Of a DNA stretch of 64,000 bases, positions 63,930 to 64,000 are shown piece by piece; positions within the stretch are counted from its first letter, which is position 1, and every line of letters begins with the position of its first letter. The position numbers and the translations under genes are program-made. Under the pieces are notes generated by a model that was given only the letters and a program-made list of their open reading frames with translations, did no database searches and was not told the origin of the DNA. The stretch is from JAABRB01 sp041617635 (lineage in GTDB: Bacteria > Pseudomonadota > Gammaproteobacteria > Burkholderiales > SG8-39). The stretch spans positions 1 through 64,000 of the forward strand of contig JBFJOO010000008.1 of NCBI GenBank assembly GCA_041617635.1. Reading direction: 5' to 3'.

Positions 63930-64000
63930 ATGACCGAAAGCGCCGCAAAGAGCTATGCCGCCGCGCTCGCGCCGGGCGCCGGCACGCTGCCGGCCGGACC
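63930..64000 (+). CDS. sufD: Start of sufD, cut by the window end
   Basis: Only 23 codons are present, MTESAAKSYAAALAPGAGTL being the first twenty, after GAGGGAG. The assignment to SufD rests on position after sufBC and on the Ala-rich start; the visible residues alone cannot prove it. Confidence 0.6.
   Translation, partial: MTESAAKSYAAALAPGAGTLPAG

Overview
The window is a 64 kb piece of a GC-rich bacterial chromosome. I read it as betaproteobacterial. The grounds are gene order and family content: a DUF2782 protein, ThrB-type homoserine kinase and a BPSS1780-family membrane protein beside polA; metX-metW; gshB, a mannose-type EIIA, HPr and enzyme I in one row; the chain mreB-mreC-mreD-mrdA-rodA-rlpA-dac-dat-ybeD-lipB-lipA; DUF4124 and DUF4197 proteins; and a suf operon led by an IscR-type regulator. 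Genus cannot be told from the window. I found no transposase, integrase, phage gene or CRISPR array. Most of the window is well-packed housekeeping DNA with accessory catabolic and transport genes between.

Layout. 0-9 kb: ubiE with a Tim44-like gene, phoB-phoR, an unrecognised 527-aa gene, and the DUF2782-thrB-BPSS1780-HIT group. 9-16.5 kb: polA, then a catabolic cluster (3-hydroxyisobutyrate dehydrogenase-like enzyme, glutamine synthetase-like enzyme, Rieske oxygenase alpha and beta). 16.5-21 kb: tam, a first TRAP transporter and a metallo-beta-lactamase-fold hydrolase. 21-33 kb: one long leftward run of lipoate synthesis, peptidoglycan and cell-shape genes. 33-38 kb: gatCAB, a DUF4124 gene and xth. 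38.5-45 kb: a second catabolic island (SMP-30-like, cyclase, cupin, second TRAP transporter, fumarylacetoacetate hydrolase-like). 45-50 kb: a MotA/MotB-like proton-channel pair and an AmpG-like permease. 50-56 kb: metX-metW behind a SAM-II-type riboswitch, a permease-less PTS and gshB. 56-60 kb: a third TRAP transporter and a triheme cytochrome c. 60-64 kb: tRNA-Arg(CCG) and iscR-sufABC(D), cut by the window end.

How the genes fit together. Three complete TRAP transporters and two sets of aromatic or ring-cleavage-type enzymes suggest an organism living on organic acids and aromatic compounds. The glutamine synthetase-like gene next to a two-subunit Rieske oxygenase recalls aniline-type dioxygenase systems, in which the amine is first gamma-glutamylated; the usual amidotransferase and reductase are absent here. 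The PTS components without any sugar permease point to a regulatory phosphorelay.

The least explained signal is a family of interspersed palindromic elements, at least eight places in the window, carrying the core CGAACAAGGGG-loop-CCCCTTGTATATCCCC, usually doubled and often preceded by a roughly 40-nt module with its own hairpin whose stem differs between copies but stays paired. They lie between genes, several inside apparent operons. Other points of interest are a 43-bp imperfect inverted repeat near 45.5 kb, a cupin with a histone-H1-like basic tail, and overlapping promoter and IscR sites before the suf operon.
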